Shown: positions 25,076 to 34,584, counted from the first letter of the stretch. The stretch: DNA of 64,000 bases from Pegethrix bostrychoides GSE-TBD4-15B (GCA_019359155.1 JAHHHV010000090.1:1-64000), one strand, 5' to 3'. Made by a program: numbers and translations. Notes: generated by a model not told the origin, from the sequence alone.

Positions 25076-26116
25076 CTAGGACTCAATTCCTAGCCAGTCT
25101 TGCGGCTTTAAGAAAGTCTCGTAGAGCTGCGCTTCGGGCGTGTTGGATTCAGGCGCGTAGCCATATTCCCAGCGCACCATCGGCGGCAGCGACATCAGCA
25201 CCGACTCGATCCGGCCTTTGGTTTGGAGGCCAAAAATCGTGCCTCGGTCGTAGACCAAGTTAAACTCCACGTAGCGACCACGTCGGTAGAGCTGAAAATC
25301 GCGCTCTTGCTCGCCCCAAGCGGTATCTCGGCGGCGCTCGGCAATCGGCACGTAGGCGGGCAGAAAAGCGTTACCGCAGTCCTGGACAAAGGCAAAGATG
25401 TCTTCCCAACTCCGCGAGAGCGCCCCAACCGACTCACTGGACGCGGCTGCCGCTCCGGTAGGGTCTGGGCCTTGATAGAGCTTGCTGGCTCCATCCTGAT
25501 AGTCGAAGAAAATACCGCCCACCCCGCGCGTCTCCTGACGGTGCTTCAGATAGAAATATTCGTCGCACCAGCGCTTGAAGGTCGGGTAATATTCCGGGTG
25601 GTGCGGGTCACAGGCAGTTTTAAGGGTCTGGTGGAAATGCTTGACATCTTCTAAGAAGGGATAGTAGGGCGTCAGGTCAATACCGCCGCCAAACCACCAG
25701 ACTGGCCCGGCCTCAAAGTAGCGGTAGTTGAGGTGGACAGTCGGAATGTACGGGCTGTGGGGATGCAGCACCATTGACGTGCCGGTGGCGTAGAAGCCAT
25801 GTCCGGCTGCTTCAGGACGCTGCACCAAAATCGAAGGCGGCAGGTCTTTGCCCCAGACTTCTGAGAAGTTGACACCGCCCTGCTCCAGCAGATTGCCCGC
25901 CTTCATCACCCGCGAGCGTCCGCCGCCGCCTTCCTCGCGCTCCCAGCTATCTTCGTGGAAGCTCTTGCCGCCGTCAAGCTGCTCTAGCCCCTCACAGATG
26001 CTGTCTTGCAGACCTTTGAGGAAGCTGCCGACGCGCTGACGGGAATCGCTAGGCGGTGCTGAATGGTTCTCTGAATCGGTAGTGGTATTAGTCGGGTTTG
26101 AAGCGGTATTCACCAT
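25076..26116 (-). CDS. hemF: Oxygen-dependent coproporphyrinogen III oxidase
   Basis: The enzyme converts coproporphyrinogen III to protoporphyrinogen IX with O2, a step shared by haem and chlorophyll synthesis. The 346-residue protein carries the family blocks [67 protein letters not shown] and the end [14 protein letters not shown] chose the ATG at 26116 (MVNTASN) over an in-frame TTG six codons upstream. The N-terminal ~30 residues are a Thr/Asn/Ser-rich extension. It ends in a strong terminator and is divergent from the ABM-domain gene. Confidence 0.96.
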   Translation of the reverse strand: MVNTASNPTNTTTDSENHSAPPSDSRQRVGSFLKGLQDSICEGLEQLDGGKSFHEDSWEREEGGGGRSRVMKAGNLLEQGGVNFSEVWGKDLPPSILVQRPEAAGHGFYATGTSMVLHPHSPYIPTVHLNYRYFEAGPVWWFGGGIDLTPYYPFLEDVKHFHQTLKTACDPHHPEYYPTFKRWCDEYFYLKHRQETRGVGGIFFDYQDGASKLYQGPDPTGAAAASSESVGALSRSWEDIFAFVQDCGNAFLPAYVPIAERRRDTAWGEQERDFQLYRRGRYVEFNLVYDRGTIFGLQTKGRIESVLMSLPPMVRWEYGYAPESNTPEAQLYETFLKPQDWLGIES

Positions 26117-26224
26117 AGTCTTGGGTGCTGTCAAGATTGAATTAACAAAACGGCTGTGATATGGTCATGCTGAACTTAGCCTATACCGAATCGGGTCTCG
26201 TTCACTATTAATGAATGTAACGGA

Positions 26225-26818
26225 ATGAATCAGCCCAGCGACCCGTCTAGCGCTCCATCTGGCGCTCCATCTGGCAATCAGCCTGTCACGGTAGATGTGA
26301 TCCAGCGCGTCAAAGCAGGCTGTGAGGCTGAGTTTGAGCAGGTCTTGGGGGAGCTGATTCAGGCGGCTGAAGCATTTGACGGGCATTTGGGCGTAAATAT
26401 TTTTCGGCCATCAGGGCAGAGCCACGAATACCGCGTTCTGTTCAAGTTTGATCGCCTCAGCCATTTGCGCCAGTGGGAAGCGTCGCCGATTCGTCATCGG
26501 TTGCTAAAACGCGCTCGCCGTCTGACGCTGGATACTGGCCAGTTTCAGATTTTGACTGGACTCGAAACCTGGTTTACGCTGCCCGCTCAGGGAGCAATCA
26601 CGCCGCCGCCACGCTACAAAATGCTGCTGCTGAGCTTGATGGTTATCTTCCCGCTCAGCAACTTACTGAATTTAGGATTACAGCCGCCCCTGCGCGCATT
26701 GCCGCCCCTGCTGCAGAGTTTACTCATCTCAGTGCTGATGCTGCTGCTCACCACCTACGTCGTCATGCCGCGCGTGACTCGGCTGTTCGCAGGCTGGCTT
26801 TATCCCAAACAGAACTGA
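26225..26818 (+). CDS. ABM-like domain protein with C-terminal membrane segments
   Basis: In this 197-residue protein residues ~20-115 resemble antibiotic biosynthesis monooxygenase (ABM) ferredoxin-like domains: VTVDVIQRVKAGCEAEFEQVL, then LGVNIFRP and YRVLFKFDRLSHLRQWEAS. Two hydrophobic segments follow (about 133-150 and 160-182), so the soluble domain probably sits at the cytoplasmic face of a membrane. Similar ABM-plus-membrane proteins occur in cyanobacteria; the substrate is unknown. The first codons hold a small APSGAPSG repeat. The next gene begins 25 bases later and may be co-transcribed. Confidence 0.75.
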   Translation: MNQPSDPSSAPSGAPSGNQPVTVDVIQRVKAGCEAEFEQVLGELIQAAEAFDGHLGVNIFRPSGQSHEYRVLFKFDRLSHLRQWEASPIRHRLLKRARRLTLDTGQFQILTGLETWFTLPAQGAITPPPRYKMLLLSLMVIFPLSNLLNLGLQPPLRALPPLLQSLLISVLMLLLTTYVVMPRVTRLFAGWLYPKQN

Positions 26819-26843
26819 ATCAGGAACCTAATTAGAAAGCTTT

Positions 26844-27743
26844 ATGGCAAATCAACTTCCAGCTATTTTCGCACAGACTCCCGTAGCAACTGTTCCGGCT
26901 CGAACAATCGCTGAGTTCCCGGTGAATACGTTCCTGGAAAACATTGTAGTTAACTCGATCGGAACGCTATTTGTCACAAGCTATGAGGAGGGAAAAATAT
27001 ATGTGGTCACACCGGATGGGCAGACAGCAGAATTTGCGAAGGTAGAGGGCTTAACAGCCGGAATTGCGCTAGAGCCGTCGGGTTGTTTGCTAGTGTCTGG
27101 TGTGGCATCCGGCGTTCCGGCTATCTTTCGGATCGCTCCAGATGGCGTAGCTGAAATCCTCGTCACGCTGCCGGACGCGATCTTTCTCAACGGCATGACT
27201 GCCGCTCCCAACGGCTGCTACTGGGTCGCTGACTCTTACAAGGGCGCAATCTGGGAAATCGATGCCGCCGCCAAAACCGCCCGGATCTGGCTTCAAGACG
27301 AGCGCTTGGCTCGTTCAAACCCTGACAACCCCTTTCCAGCCGTCAACGGCATTAAGCTCTACCAGAACGCGCTCTACGCCTCCAACACCGAGCGCCAGCA
27401 GTTAATCAAAATTCCGCTCGCCCCAGATTTCTCGCCCGGAGCGCCGCAGGTAATTTTGGAGCCTGTCAACCTCGATGACTTTGCATTCGATGCCGCAGGC
27501 AATCTCTACGGCACCACTCACGTTTACAACAGCGTCGTGCGAGTCTCACCTGAGCTGCAAGTTACGATTCTCGCCACAGCCGCAGAGGGCATGACGGGCA
27601 GCACGGCGCTGGCCTTTGGGCGCAGCCCGTCTGACTCAACCAGCCTCTATGTCGTCACAAATGGCGGCATGTCGCTGCCTCCAGAAACGGGCGTTGGCAA
27701 TGCGCAGGTCGTGCGGCTAGAGGTAGGCGCAGCAGGCGTTTGA
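26844..27743 (+). CDS. SMP-30/gluconolactonase-like beta-propeller protein
   Basis: The 299-residue protein has repeated beta-propeller strands of the type GTLFVTSYEEGKIYVVTPDG, GCLLVSG and GNLYGTTHVYNSVVRVSP, as in SMP-30/strictosidine-synthase-like six-bladed propellers. The metal-site Asn/Asp of the blade containing LNGMTAAPNGCYWVADS is in place. Family members hydrolyse sugar lactones or are of unknown function. No signal peptide is evident. It follows the ABM-domain gene by 25 bases, which suggests a two-gene operon. Confidence 0.78.
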   Translation: MANQLPAIFAQTPVATVPARTIAEFPVNTFLENIVVNSIGTLFVTSYEEGKIYVVTPDGQTAEFAKVEGLTAGIALEPSGCLLVSGVASGVPAIFRIAPDGVAEILVTLPDAIFLNGMTAAPNGCYWVADSYKGAIWEIDAAAKTARIWLQDERLARSNPDNPFPAVNGIKLYQNALYASNTERQQLIKIPLAPDFSPGAPQVILEPVNLDDFAFDAAGNLYGTTHVYNSVVRVSPELQVTILATAAEGMTGSTALAFGRSPSDSTSLYVVTNGGMSLPPETGVGNAQVVRLEVGAAGV

Positions 27744-27749
27744 CTTCAG

Positions 27750-28160
27750 CTAGACCCTGGCTTGCAGCAGCATCTCCACCCGCCACAGACCCGATCGACA
27801 GATTGGGGGGCAGTGCTGGCGCAGCAAATCCTGCTGCTGAACAGTGGGAAGCTGCCGCATCGCGTCGTATTTAGCAATCAGGCGAGCGAGTCGGCGAGCT
27901 GGATCTGGTGTTACGCCTGCCTTGAGCAGCCTGCGCCAGTAAACTGCCATCAGCTGCTTGGCCAATATTTGAGCTGACATTTGGGTTGCAGCATCTTCCT
28001 CAGGCATCGGCACAGCCAAGGTGTTCAGGTTATGCCAGTCTAGGGCGGCGAGCTGCTCAGCTGACGGCTGAGCGAAATCGAGTTCGGGGTTGAAAGGTGA
28101 ATCTGAATAGCGTGAATCTGAATAGCGCGAATCTGGGGGGCATGAAATGCTGACAATCAT
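27750..28160 (-). CDS. Hypothetical protein with N-terminal DSRYS repeats
   Basis: The 136-residue ORF has a low-complexity start PPDSRYSDSRYSDSPFN, encoded by 15-bp repeats, then a helical, arginine-rich body (ILAKQLMAVYWRRLLKAGVTPDPARRLARLIAKYDAM). No membrane segment or known motif. It converges with the propeller gene. I do not recognise it; its composition is consistent with a real protein. Confidence 0.55.
   Translation of the reverse strand: MIVSISCPPDSRYSDSRYSDSPFNPELDFAQPSAEQLAALDWHNLNTLAVPMPEEDAATQMSAQILAKQLMAVYWRRLLKAGVTPDPARRLARLIAKYDAMRQLPTVQQQDLLRQHCPPICRSGLWRVEMLLQARV
28097..28135. repeat. 15-bp tandem repeat, about 2.6 copies
   Basis: GTGAATCTGAATAGC occurs twice exactly and then degenerates. 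It lies in frame at the N terminus of the hypothetical gene 27750-28160. A further CTACTGGTTGCTT repeat lies just upstream at about 28199-28240. Confidence 0.9.
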
Positions 28161-28533
28161 AGTTTGAAGCCGGGGCGAAGGAACACGAGGCTGCTTGACT
28201 ACTGGTTGCTTCTACTGGTTGCTTACCTACTGGCTGCTTCACTTACAAATAGAGAACTTCCAAACTTTTTCCAGTGACAGCGAACACCAACAGGCGTGAC
28301 ATCTTGCCGCTGACATAGGCACATGAGTCACTGCACTAGATTCAGCCTTTAGATCTACCCAGAGACCTACTCAGCTTGGCAAAAACCAGAAAGTTTTCAG
28401 GCGCAGGCAAATCTAGTCGATCTGTCAGGGATAATAGGTTAGGCCACAAGACTATCGTTTTGCTGATTTGGCGACCGATTCGCAGCCGATATTCGACCGC
28501 CAGACAAGCTAAGTTAGGGTTTGATGACAAGCT
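28161..28533. promoter_or_regulatory. Divergent intergenic region upstream of ccmP
   Basis: About 370 bases between the hypothetical gene and ccmP. It includes the 13-bp CTACTGGTTGCTT-type repeats near its start. Short frames on both strands look spurious. The ccmP promoter must lie here or be shared through the SD-less leader; I cannot place it. Confidence 0.45.
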
Positions 28534-29175
28534 TTGGGTATTGATCTTCGCAGCTACGTATATTTAGACAGCTTACAGCCGCAGCACGCCGCTTACTTAG
28601 GCACTCAGGCACTTGGCTTTTTGCCGCTGCCTGCCGACTCCTCGCTCTGGATTGAAATCTCACCCGGCATTGAGATCAATCGGCTGATGGATATTGCGCT
28701 CAAGTCAGCAGCTGTGCGTCCGGGGGTACTAGTCATTGAGCGACTCTATGGCCTGCTGGAAGTGCATTCTAGCCGCCAGAGCGATACGCAGGCCGCCGGA
28801 CGCGCCATCTTGAGCGCTATGGGAGCCGAGCGCCGCGACAGCCTCAAACCTAAAATTATCTCTAGCCAAATTATTCGTAACGTGGACGCGCACCATACGC
28901 AGCTAATCAACCGCACCCGCAAGGGCAATATGCTGCTTACCGGGGAAACGCTCTACGTGCTGGAAGTTGAGCCTGCGGCCTATGCGGCTTTGGCTGCCAA
29001 CGAAGCTGAAAAAGCAGCGCTGATCAACATTCTGCATGTCTCAGCAGTCGGCAGCTTTGGGCGACTTTACCTGGGCGGTCAGGAGCGCGACATTCTGGCC
29101 GGGTCACGGGCGGCGATAGATGCGATTGAAAGCGTGGCGGGTCGAACCGATCAAATCATAGGGCGCAAAGAGTGA
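28534..29175 (+). CDS. ccmP: Carboxysome shell protein CcmP, tandem BMC domains
   Basis: The product is 213 residues, the same length as CcmP of Synechococcus elongatus as I remember it, and begins [19 protein letters not shown]. Two BMC domains are present (about 1-105 and 106-205), with the second containing [35 protein letters not shown]. CcmP trimers stack into a gated double layer with a large pore, thought to pass bulky metabolites such as RuBP or 3-PGA through the beta-carboxysome shell. The start is a TTG, the only codon that gives the conserved N terminus. A pentapeptide gene follows 1 base after the stop. The main ccm operon is not in this window. Confidence 0.93.
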   Translation: MGIDLRSYVYLDSLQPQHAAYLGTQALGFLPLPADSSLWIEISPGIEINRLMDIALKSAAVRPGVLVIERLYGLLEVHSSRQSDTQAAGRAILSAMGAERRDSLKPKIISSQIIRNVDAHHTQLINRTRKGNMLLTGETLYVLEVEPAAYAALAANEAEKAALINILHVSAVGSFGRLYLGGQERDILAGSRAAIDAIESVAGRTDQIIGRKE

Positions 29176-29176
29176 G

Positions 29177-30130
29177 GTGGCGACCGTGATTGACCAACCC
29201 TCAGCCTCTACCCGCTCACCCGCTAGCCCGCCTGCTCGCCAGCCCGCCAGCCCAGCCCAACGCCGACTCAAGCTGTACCGGAGTTCGGATGACTGGCAAG
29301 ACCAGCCCAGAAACGGCAGCAGAGCCGAACAAGTACCGCCAGTACCGCCAGATCTGAGTGGAGCCGACTTGCGGAAACAAGATTTCAGCGGACGCAACTG
29401 GCAGGGCATCAACCTCAGCCGTGCCTATCTCTCTGGCGCAAATCTCAGCGCAGCTCAACTCAAAGCCGCGACGCTGATTCAAGCCAATCTCTATGAAGCT
29501 AACCTGCGGGATGCGGACTTGGCGGAAGCTAACCTCACCGACGCGCACTTGATTGGTGCAGACTTCACTGGAGCCGATTTACCCAGCGCTATCCTGCGGG
29601 CTGCTGATCTGCGCGAGGCTATCCTGGTCAAAGCCAACCTCAACCATGCCGATCTGATTGGAGCCGACCTGCGCGCTGCTAACCTCAGCCTTGCCGACCT
29701 CTCAGAAGCTAACCTGATGCGCGCCAACCTCAGCCGCGCCAACCTCAGCAAAATCAGCGCCTATGCAGCCAACTTCAGCCGCGCCCAGCTCTGGCAGGCC
29801 GATTTGATTGCCGCCCAGCTCGCCAAAGCCAGCCTCTACTGTGCAAATTTGAGCGGGGCTAATTTGATTCGAGCCGTGCTGACGGGCAGTACGCTGGTGG
29901 AAGCCCGATTTGAGCGAGCAAACCTGAGCTATGCCGATCTAAGCCGTGCCAATCTCAGCGGAGCCAACCTGCGGAGCGCTAATCTGCGGGGCGCCAACCT
30001 CAGCCGCGCCAGCCTCAAGCAGGCTGATTTGAGCAATGCCAACCTGACGGGCGCAATTTTGTTTAAAGCTGATCTGACGGGCGCAATTTTGACGGGCGCA
30101 ATTTTGCCCAAAGCAACTTGCTCCGAGTAA
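29177..30130 (+). CDS. Pentapeptide-repeat protein, coupled to ccmP
   Basis: The 317-residue protein starts at a GTG one base after the ccmP stop, so translation is probably coupled. Residues 1-55 are low-complexity (SPASPPARQPASP). From ~57 to the end it consists of about 50 A(D/N)LxxA-type pentapeptides, which should form one long right-handed beta-helix. No catalytic domain is visible. Pentapeptide proteins are very common in cyanobacteria and mostly of unknown role. Adjacency to ccmP suggests, without proof, a link to carboxysomes. The mirrored reading frame is a shadow. Confidence 0.85.
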   Translation: MATVIDQPSASTRSPASPPARQPASPAQRRLKLYRSSDDWQDQPRNGSRAEQVPPVPPDLSGADLRKQDFSGRNWQGINLSRAYLSGANLSAAQLKAATLIQANLYEANLRDADLAEANLTDAHLIGADFTGADLPSAILRAADLREAILVKANLNHADLIGADLRAANLSLADLSEANLMRANLSRANLSKISAYAANFSRAQLWQADLIAAQLAKASLYCANLSGANLIRAVLTGSTLVEARFERANLSYADLSRANLSGANLRSANLRGANLSRASLKQADLSNANLTGAILFKADLTGAILTGAILPKATCSE

Positions 30131-30152
30131 CTGCTCAGTTACTGCTCAGTTA
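30131..30152. repeat. 11-bp tandem repeat, 2 copies, after the pentapeptide gene
   Basis: CTGCTCAGTTA is repeated exactly just past the stop codon of the pentapeptide gene and is followed by CTGCT. Confidence 0.85.
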
Positions 30153-30273
30153 CTGCTGGGCTATCTCTCAGCAATCTGGTCAATATGGCGGTTTTCGCCC
30201 GATTAAAGTGCAGGTTTCCGGTCTGTCTCAGTCTGCGGATCTGCGCTAGCGTCAAAGGAGAGATAATCAGGCT

Positions 30274-30306
30274 CAGAGCAGATTCAGAGCAGATTCAGAG
30301 CAGATT
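30274..30306. repeat. 11-bp tandem repeat, 3 exact copies
   Basis: CAGAGCAGATT occurs three times about 40 bases before the SLH lipoprotein start codon, therefore near its promoter or leader. Confidence 0.92.
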
Positions 30307-30345
30307 CAAAATTTAAGATGTCAAGCTTTGTAGGGGGACGGGCCA

Positions 30346-31656
30346 ATGTTGCGGCTTAAGCAGTTTATCTTTCTGGGCATGGCGACTGTAGCGCTCCTGC
30401 CGCTTGGCTCCTGTAGCAACAGTCCCTGGGCTAGCCAACTCGAAAATTCGTTGGCTGCCGACCCGCGACTTCAGGGGACTAATTCAGAAGCCAGTTCAGA
30501 AGCGAGTCCAGAGATTAGCCCAGGAATTAGCCCGGAAACTAGCCCAGACAGCACAGCCGAACTGCCCGGAAACTTTCCAGCAGAAATCCCGCGCTATCCT
30601 AACGCCCAACTCGTTGCCGTCACCGAAGCAGACGAGGCGGGCGCTGCTTTGGGCAGCAGTTCCTCCGTCCAGACGAAATGGGAAACCGCTGATCCGGCGG
30701 CTGAGGTGCAGCAGTTCTACCGAGAAACGCTTCAGGCAGCTGGCTGGCAGCTGGCGACCGCTGCCGGAGCTGACGAGCCCCTGCGCGCCACGAAAGACGG
30801 TCTAGAGCTGTCAGTTGCGGCTCAGAGTCAAGCAGGCAGCACCCAGCTCTCGCTAGATTACAAGCTCGGTGACATTGCAGCTGCCAGTCCAGATGTCAGT
30901 CCAGATGTCAGTCCGGCAGAGGGCGGTTTCATTGGCCCAATGCCCCAAAATTCTGGTAGTTCGGCTGAGAATCCTGCTGGCGGCTCAGCTGCCAATTTTA
31001 CAGATCTCAACCAGGCTCCGGCTGAGCTGCAATCTTACCTGGCCGATCTGGCAAAGCTCGGCGTATTTTCAACGCAGAGCCGTGAATTTAAGCCCAATGC
31101 TGAAATCTCACGCCGCGAATATGCCCGATGGCTGGTGAGCGCCAATAATTCAATCTATGCCAATCAGCCTGCCCGAAAAGTCCGTCTGGCTGCGGCCACC
31201 GACAAAGCGGCCTTCCAAGATATATCCAGCACCGATCCCGACTTTGGGGCAATCCAGGGCTTGGCAGATGCGGGGGTTATTCCCAGTCCGCTGTCCGGTG
31301 ATGCAAGTCCACTGTTTCGTCCTGATGCGCCTTTAACGCGCGAAGAGCTCATCCTCTGGAAAGTGCCAATGGATCTGCGGCAGACGCTGCCCTCCGCCTC
31401 GATTGAGACGATCCAGCAAACCTGGGGCTTCCAAGACACGACTAAAATTGACCCTCTAGCGATGCGAGCCGTCCTGGCCGACTACCAAAACGGCGATCTG
31501 GCCAACATCCGCCGCGCATTTGGCTACACCAGGCTATTTCAACCTAAAAAGAGCGTTAGTCGGGCGGAGGCGGCCTCAGTGCTCTGGCAGTTTGGCTCAC
31601 AGGACAACAGCCTAAACGCTAAAGACGCGCTCCAGTTCAAGCCTACTGCCCAATAG
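30346..31656 (+). CDS. SLH-domain lipoprotein
   Basis: The 436-residue protein starts with a lipoprotein signal MLRLKQFIFLGMATVALLPLGSC, with lipobox LGSC, so it is exported and lipid-anchored. A Ser/Glu/Pro-rich segment with SPE-type repeats follows (about 40-75), then a domain of unknown function (about 75-180), a second SPDVSPDVSP linker and SLH-like sequence from ~215 on (FTDLNQAPAELQSYLADLAKLGVF, then FKPNAEISRREYARWL). SLH domains bind wall polymers, so the protein probably links the outer membrane or periplasm to peptidoglycan. Its last codons overlap the convergent EcsC-like gene by 14 bases. Confidence 0.85.
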   Translation: MLRLKQFIFLGMATVALLPLGSCSNSPWASQLENSLAADPRLQGTNSEASSEASPEISPGISPETSPDSTAELPGNFPAEIPRYPNAQLVAVTEADEAGAALGSSSSVQTKWETADPAAEVQQFYRETLQAAGWQLATAAGADEPLRATKDGLELSVAAQSQAGSTQLSLDYKLGDIAAASPDVSPDVSPAEGGFIGPMPQNSGSSAENPAGGSAANFTDLNQAPAELQSYLADLAKLGVFSTQSREFKPNAEISRREYARWLVSANNSIYANQPARKVRLAAATDKAAFQDISSTDPDFGAIQGLADAGVIPSPLSGDASPLFRPDAPLTREELILWKVPMDLRQTLPSASIETIQQTWGFQDTTKIDPLAMRAVLADYQNGDLANIRRAFGYTRLFQPKKSVSRAEAASVLWQFGSQDNSLNAKDALQFKPTAQ

Positions 31657-32353
31657 TCTGGGCTGAAGTCTGAGCTGAAGTCTGGGCTACTAGCTTGGCC
31701 TCATAAAACTGGACTGCCACGTAGCCTAACGAATAGAGCAGCGCGGAATTGCTGGCAATTCCGATCCCAGTCCCCAGCACCGGAATTGCTTCGACAAGAC
31801 TCAACCCCGCCTTAATGACTCCGCTCCCGCCCATTGAGAGTCCCCAGAGCGCTAGGATCTCGCCACGCCGAGTCGGGTCGGTGAGCGAAAAGCCATAGAG
31901 TGCCGCAATCCGATAGACCATTTCAGCCTGCAAAGCCGTTACTGCGGCAATATCCACCGCCAGCAGCCCAATTGCAAACGGAGGTGCAAAGTTGGTAATC
32001 AGACCAATTCCGGCAGCTTTGAAAGCGGTTTCACTGATGATCCGCTGCGCTAACTCCTGCGGCGTTGCAGCAGGATACTGCCGCTGCAGTTCAGCCACAT
32101 CTTGCTCTGCCTTTTGGACGTTGACCTGCCCCAAGGCTGACAGGAGCCAGCGCACACCCGGAATCTGAGTGGCATATTGCACCAGCGGGTTCTCGGCAAT
32201 TGGCGTTGCGACTCGACCCACGGTTTCTGTGCTGCGCTCGACTAGCTCAAGCAATGCGGGTGTGAAGGCGCTGCCCATCGCGGTTGCTGCCGCAATCAAA
32301 TCGTTGAGCTGCGTAAAGGGACTGAAGCTACTGGAATTACTGTCGCTTGACAT
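31643..32353 (-). CDS. EcsC-like family protein
   Basis: In this 236-residue protein the body (ERSTETVGRVATPIAENP, LVQYATQIPGVRWLLS, then glycine-rich hydrophobic helices such as FAPPFAIGLLAVDIAAVTALQAEMVYRIAALYGF) resembles the EcsC family. These are poorly understood membrane-associated proteins. I chose the ATG at 32353; twelve extra upstream codons are possible. It converges with the SLH gene. A 12-bp inverted repeat lies just before it. Confidence 0.7.
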   Translation of the reverse strand: MSSDSNSSSFSPFTQLNDLIAAATAMGSAFTPALLELVERSTETVGRVATPIAENPLVQYATQIPGVRWLLSALGQVNVQKAEQDVAELQRQYPAATPQELAQRIISETAFKAAGIGLITNFAPPFAIGLLAVDIAAVTALQAEMVYRIAALYGFSLTDPTRRGEILALWGLSMGGSGVIKAGLSLVEAIPVLGTGIGIASNSALLYSLGYVAVQFYEAKLVAQTSAQTSAQTIGQ

Positions 32354-32392
32354 GGTGGCACTCAGGTAATGACTGTTCAATGACTTCAAGGA

Positions 32393-32438
32393 CTATTCTG
32401 GGATGTTCTTAGAGATGTTAAAGATGATCCCAGAATAG
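32393..32438. promoter_or_regulatory. 12-bp perfect inverted repeat between asnS and the EcsC-like gene
   Basis: CTATTCTGGGAT (32393-32404) is exactly complementary to ATCCCAGAATAG (32427-32438), with a 22-base spacer. No T-run follows on the minus strand, the direction of both flanking genes, so it does not look like an ordinary terminator. It could be an operator of the EcsC-like gene. Confidence 0.6.
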
Positions 32439-32497
32439 AAAAACTTTAGTCTACGCGAAAGTTGATTCCCATACGCTCTGCCTTTGGGTAGTCAAAG

Positions 32498-33898
32498 TCA
32501 AAACTCGGCGTTGAGCGGGCTGCGCGGAAACGGAATCACGTCGCGGATGTTGGTCATGCCCGTCATAAACTGGACGACGCGCTCAAAGCCTAGCCCAAAG
32601 CCTGCGTGCGGCACGGTGCCATAGCGGCGCAGGTCGAGATACCACCAGAGTTCTTCTAAGGGCAGTCCGGCCTGCTGGATTCGCTTCTCTAGCTGGTCTA
32701 GCCGCTCTTCGCGCTGGGAGCCGCCGACAATTTCGCCAATTTTGGGCGCCAGGATATCCATAGCGCGCACGGTTTTGCGGTCGTCTGGTTCGCCATCGTT
32801 TTGGCGCATATAGAACGCTTTGATGGCGCTGGGATAGTCTGTGACAATCAGGGGCTTTTGAAACAGCTCCTCGGCCAGATAGCGCTCATGTTCAGATTGC
32901 AGATCCAACCCCCAAGCGACCGGATACTCAAACTGACGGTCGGCTTTTTCCAGCAGCGCAATCGCCTCCGTGTAGGTAATGCGCGGAAATTCGCTGCTGA
33001 TGATATTTTCGGCAGTTGCCAGGACGGTATTGTCAATCCGCTGGTTGAAGAACTCCATGTCTTCAGGGCAGGACTCCAGCACCGATTTGAAAATATGCTT
33101 CAAAAAGGCTTCAGCCAAGTCCATGTTGCCGTCTAGGTTGCAGAAGGCCATTTCCGGCTCAATCATCCAAAACTCGGCCAGGTGGCGCGAGGTGTTGGAA
33201 TTTTCGGCGCGGAAGGTGGGGCCAAAGGTATAGACATTGCTGAAGGCCATCGCCAGGATTTCGGCTTCGAGCTGACCGCTAACGGTCAGAAAGGCGCGTC
33301 TCCCAAAGAAGTCCTGGCTGTAGTCGATCTCTTGATCCGAGGTTTTGGGGATGTTTTTGAGATCGAGCGCCGTGACGGTAAACAGCTCTCCGGCTCCTTC
33401 GCAATCGTTGGCGCTGATAATCGGCGTATGCACCCAGAGAAAGCCGCGCGCCTGGAAAAAGTCATGCACGGCGTTGGCGCAGGCATTACGAACCCGAAAC
33501 ACCGCTCCAATCGTGTTGGTGCGGGCGCGCAGGTGGGCGATTTCGCGCAGAAACTCAAACGAATGTCGCTTTTTTTGCAGCGGGTAAGTTTCGGGGTTGG
33601 CCTCGCCATGAATGGTCAGCTGGCTGGCTTTCAGCTCGATCCGCTGACCTTTGGCGGGTGATTCAACCAAGCTGCCAGAAATTTCTACCGACGCACCCGT
33701 GCTCAGCTTTTTAAGCTGCTCAGCATAGTCAGGTAAATCAGCGCTGAGAATCGCTTGTAGCCCCACCAGCGAGGAGCCATCGTTGACTTCCACAAAGCAG
33801 AATTCTTTTTGCTCGCGCTTGGTGCGAACCCAGCCGCGAATCGTGACGGTTTGGGCGGGTTGGCCAGTGCGAAGCAGGTCAATAATGCGGCTGGTCAT
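32498..33898 (-). CDS. asnS: Asparaginyl-tRNA synthetase
   Basis: A class IIb synthetase of 466 residues that charges tRNA-Asn. The N-terminal OB fold reads [26 protein letters not shown]. Motif 2-type sequence [25 protein letters not shown] and motif 3 [28 protein letters not shown] are present, and the latter ends as AsnRS proteins do (PRSPLNAEF). An Asp-type enzyme is excluded by motif 3. It is followed 36 bases upstream by the start of the minC-D-E direction genes and has no obvious operon partner. Confidence 0.96.
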   Translation of the reverse strand: MTSRIIDLLRTGQPAQTVTIRGWVRTKREQKEFCFVEVNDGSSLVGLQAILSADLPDYAEQLKKLSTGASVEISGSLVESPAKGQRIELKASQLTIHGEANPETYPLQKKRHSFEFLREIAHLRARTNTIGAVFRVRNACANAVHDFFQARGFLWVHTPIISANDCEGAGELFTVTALDLKNIPKTSDQEIDYSQDFFGRRAFLTVSGQLEAEILAMAFSNVYTFGPTFRAENSNTSRHLAEFWMIEPEMAFCNLDGNMDLAEAFLKHIFKSVLESCPEDMEFFNQRIDNTVLATAENIISSEFPRITYTEAIALLEKADRQFEYPVAWGLDLQSEHERYLAEELFQKPLIVTDYPSAIKAFYMRQNDGEPDDRKTVRAMDILAPKIGEIVGGSQREERLDQLEKRIQQAGLPLEELWWYLDLRRYGTVPHAGFGLGFERVVQFMTGMTNIRDVIPFPRSPLNAEF

Positions 33899-33935
33899 GG
33901 CAGGCTTAGGGTACGGGCTTTTCTTGAGCTAGCGT

Positions 33936-34451
33936 TCACTCAGCAGTCTGGTTCTCCGGCTGGCTTTGGGCGGGCTGATTTTGGGCAGGCTGATTTTGTG
34001 TAGTCTGGCTTTTCGCGGCTGGTTCGACCGCCAGCGTTGCAACGCCTTGGCTGGGCAGCGGAAAATCCAGCTCGTCCGTCGGGAACTCGCCCGAATCGAG
34101 CGAAATATCGAGTAGATCATTCGGCGACTCAGCCACAGGCCTCAAGGGCACGAGCGTCTCAACATCCACCGTGTCGTTCTTGCCATCTTTTACCTTGCGA
34201 ATCGGCAGGTTGGCAATCAGCGCAGTGGTTCGCTGGTCGCTCTCTAGAGCAAACTCTGACTCCTCTGGATCAATCTCCACATAGCGCGACACGACCTCTA
34301 GGATTTCCTGCCGCATCTTTTCAACAACAGCGGGCGACAGGTCCGTTCGGTCATGAGCCAGCACGAGCTGTAGTCGCCGCTTGGCCGAAGCGCGGCTGTT
34401 GTTAGCTTTTTTATTGCGAGAGAAAATCCGGTCGAGCAGTTCGCTTAACAT
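33936..34451 (-). CDS. minE: Cell division topological specificity factor MinE, with long C-terminal tail
   Basis: The first ~100 residues match Min[15 protein letters not shown] (membrane-targeting helix), [22 protein letters not shown] (MinD-binding anti-MinCD segment) and the topological domain [21 protein letters not shown]. MinE displaces MinCD and lets it oscillate or gradient away from the mid-cell. Typical cyanobacterial MinE is about 90-100 residues; this one has 171, with an acidic then Q/N/P-repeat tail ([13 protein letters not shown]). It is the last gene of minCDE, 133 bases after minD. Confidence 0.93.
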   Translation of the reverse strand: MLSELLDRIFSRNKKANNSRASAKRRLQLVLAHDRTDLSPAVVEKMRQEILEVVSRYVEIDPEESEFALESDQRTTALIANLPIRKVKDGKNDTVDVETLVPLRPVAESPNDLLDISLDSGEFPTDELDFPLPSQGVATLAVEPAAKSQTTQNQPAQNQPAQSQPENQTAE

Positions 34452-34584
34452 GGCGCACCGTTATGAAAGATTGAGGGAGGAAAAATCGAGGAAGACAAGT
34501 TGGAAAAGGCAAGATCGCGAAAATCTGAGCAAGCCGCAGGGAAACTGAATCCTAAATAATTCTAGATAGTTTAGATAGTAAGAA

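Noticed and set aside
29491-29751. Arginine/alanine-rich ORF antisense to the pentapeptide gene
   Set aside because: It mirrors the pentapeptide codon repeats and has no independent support.
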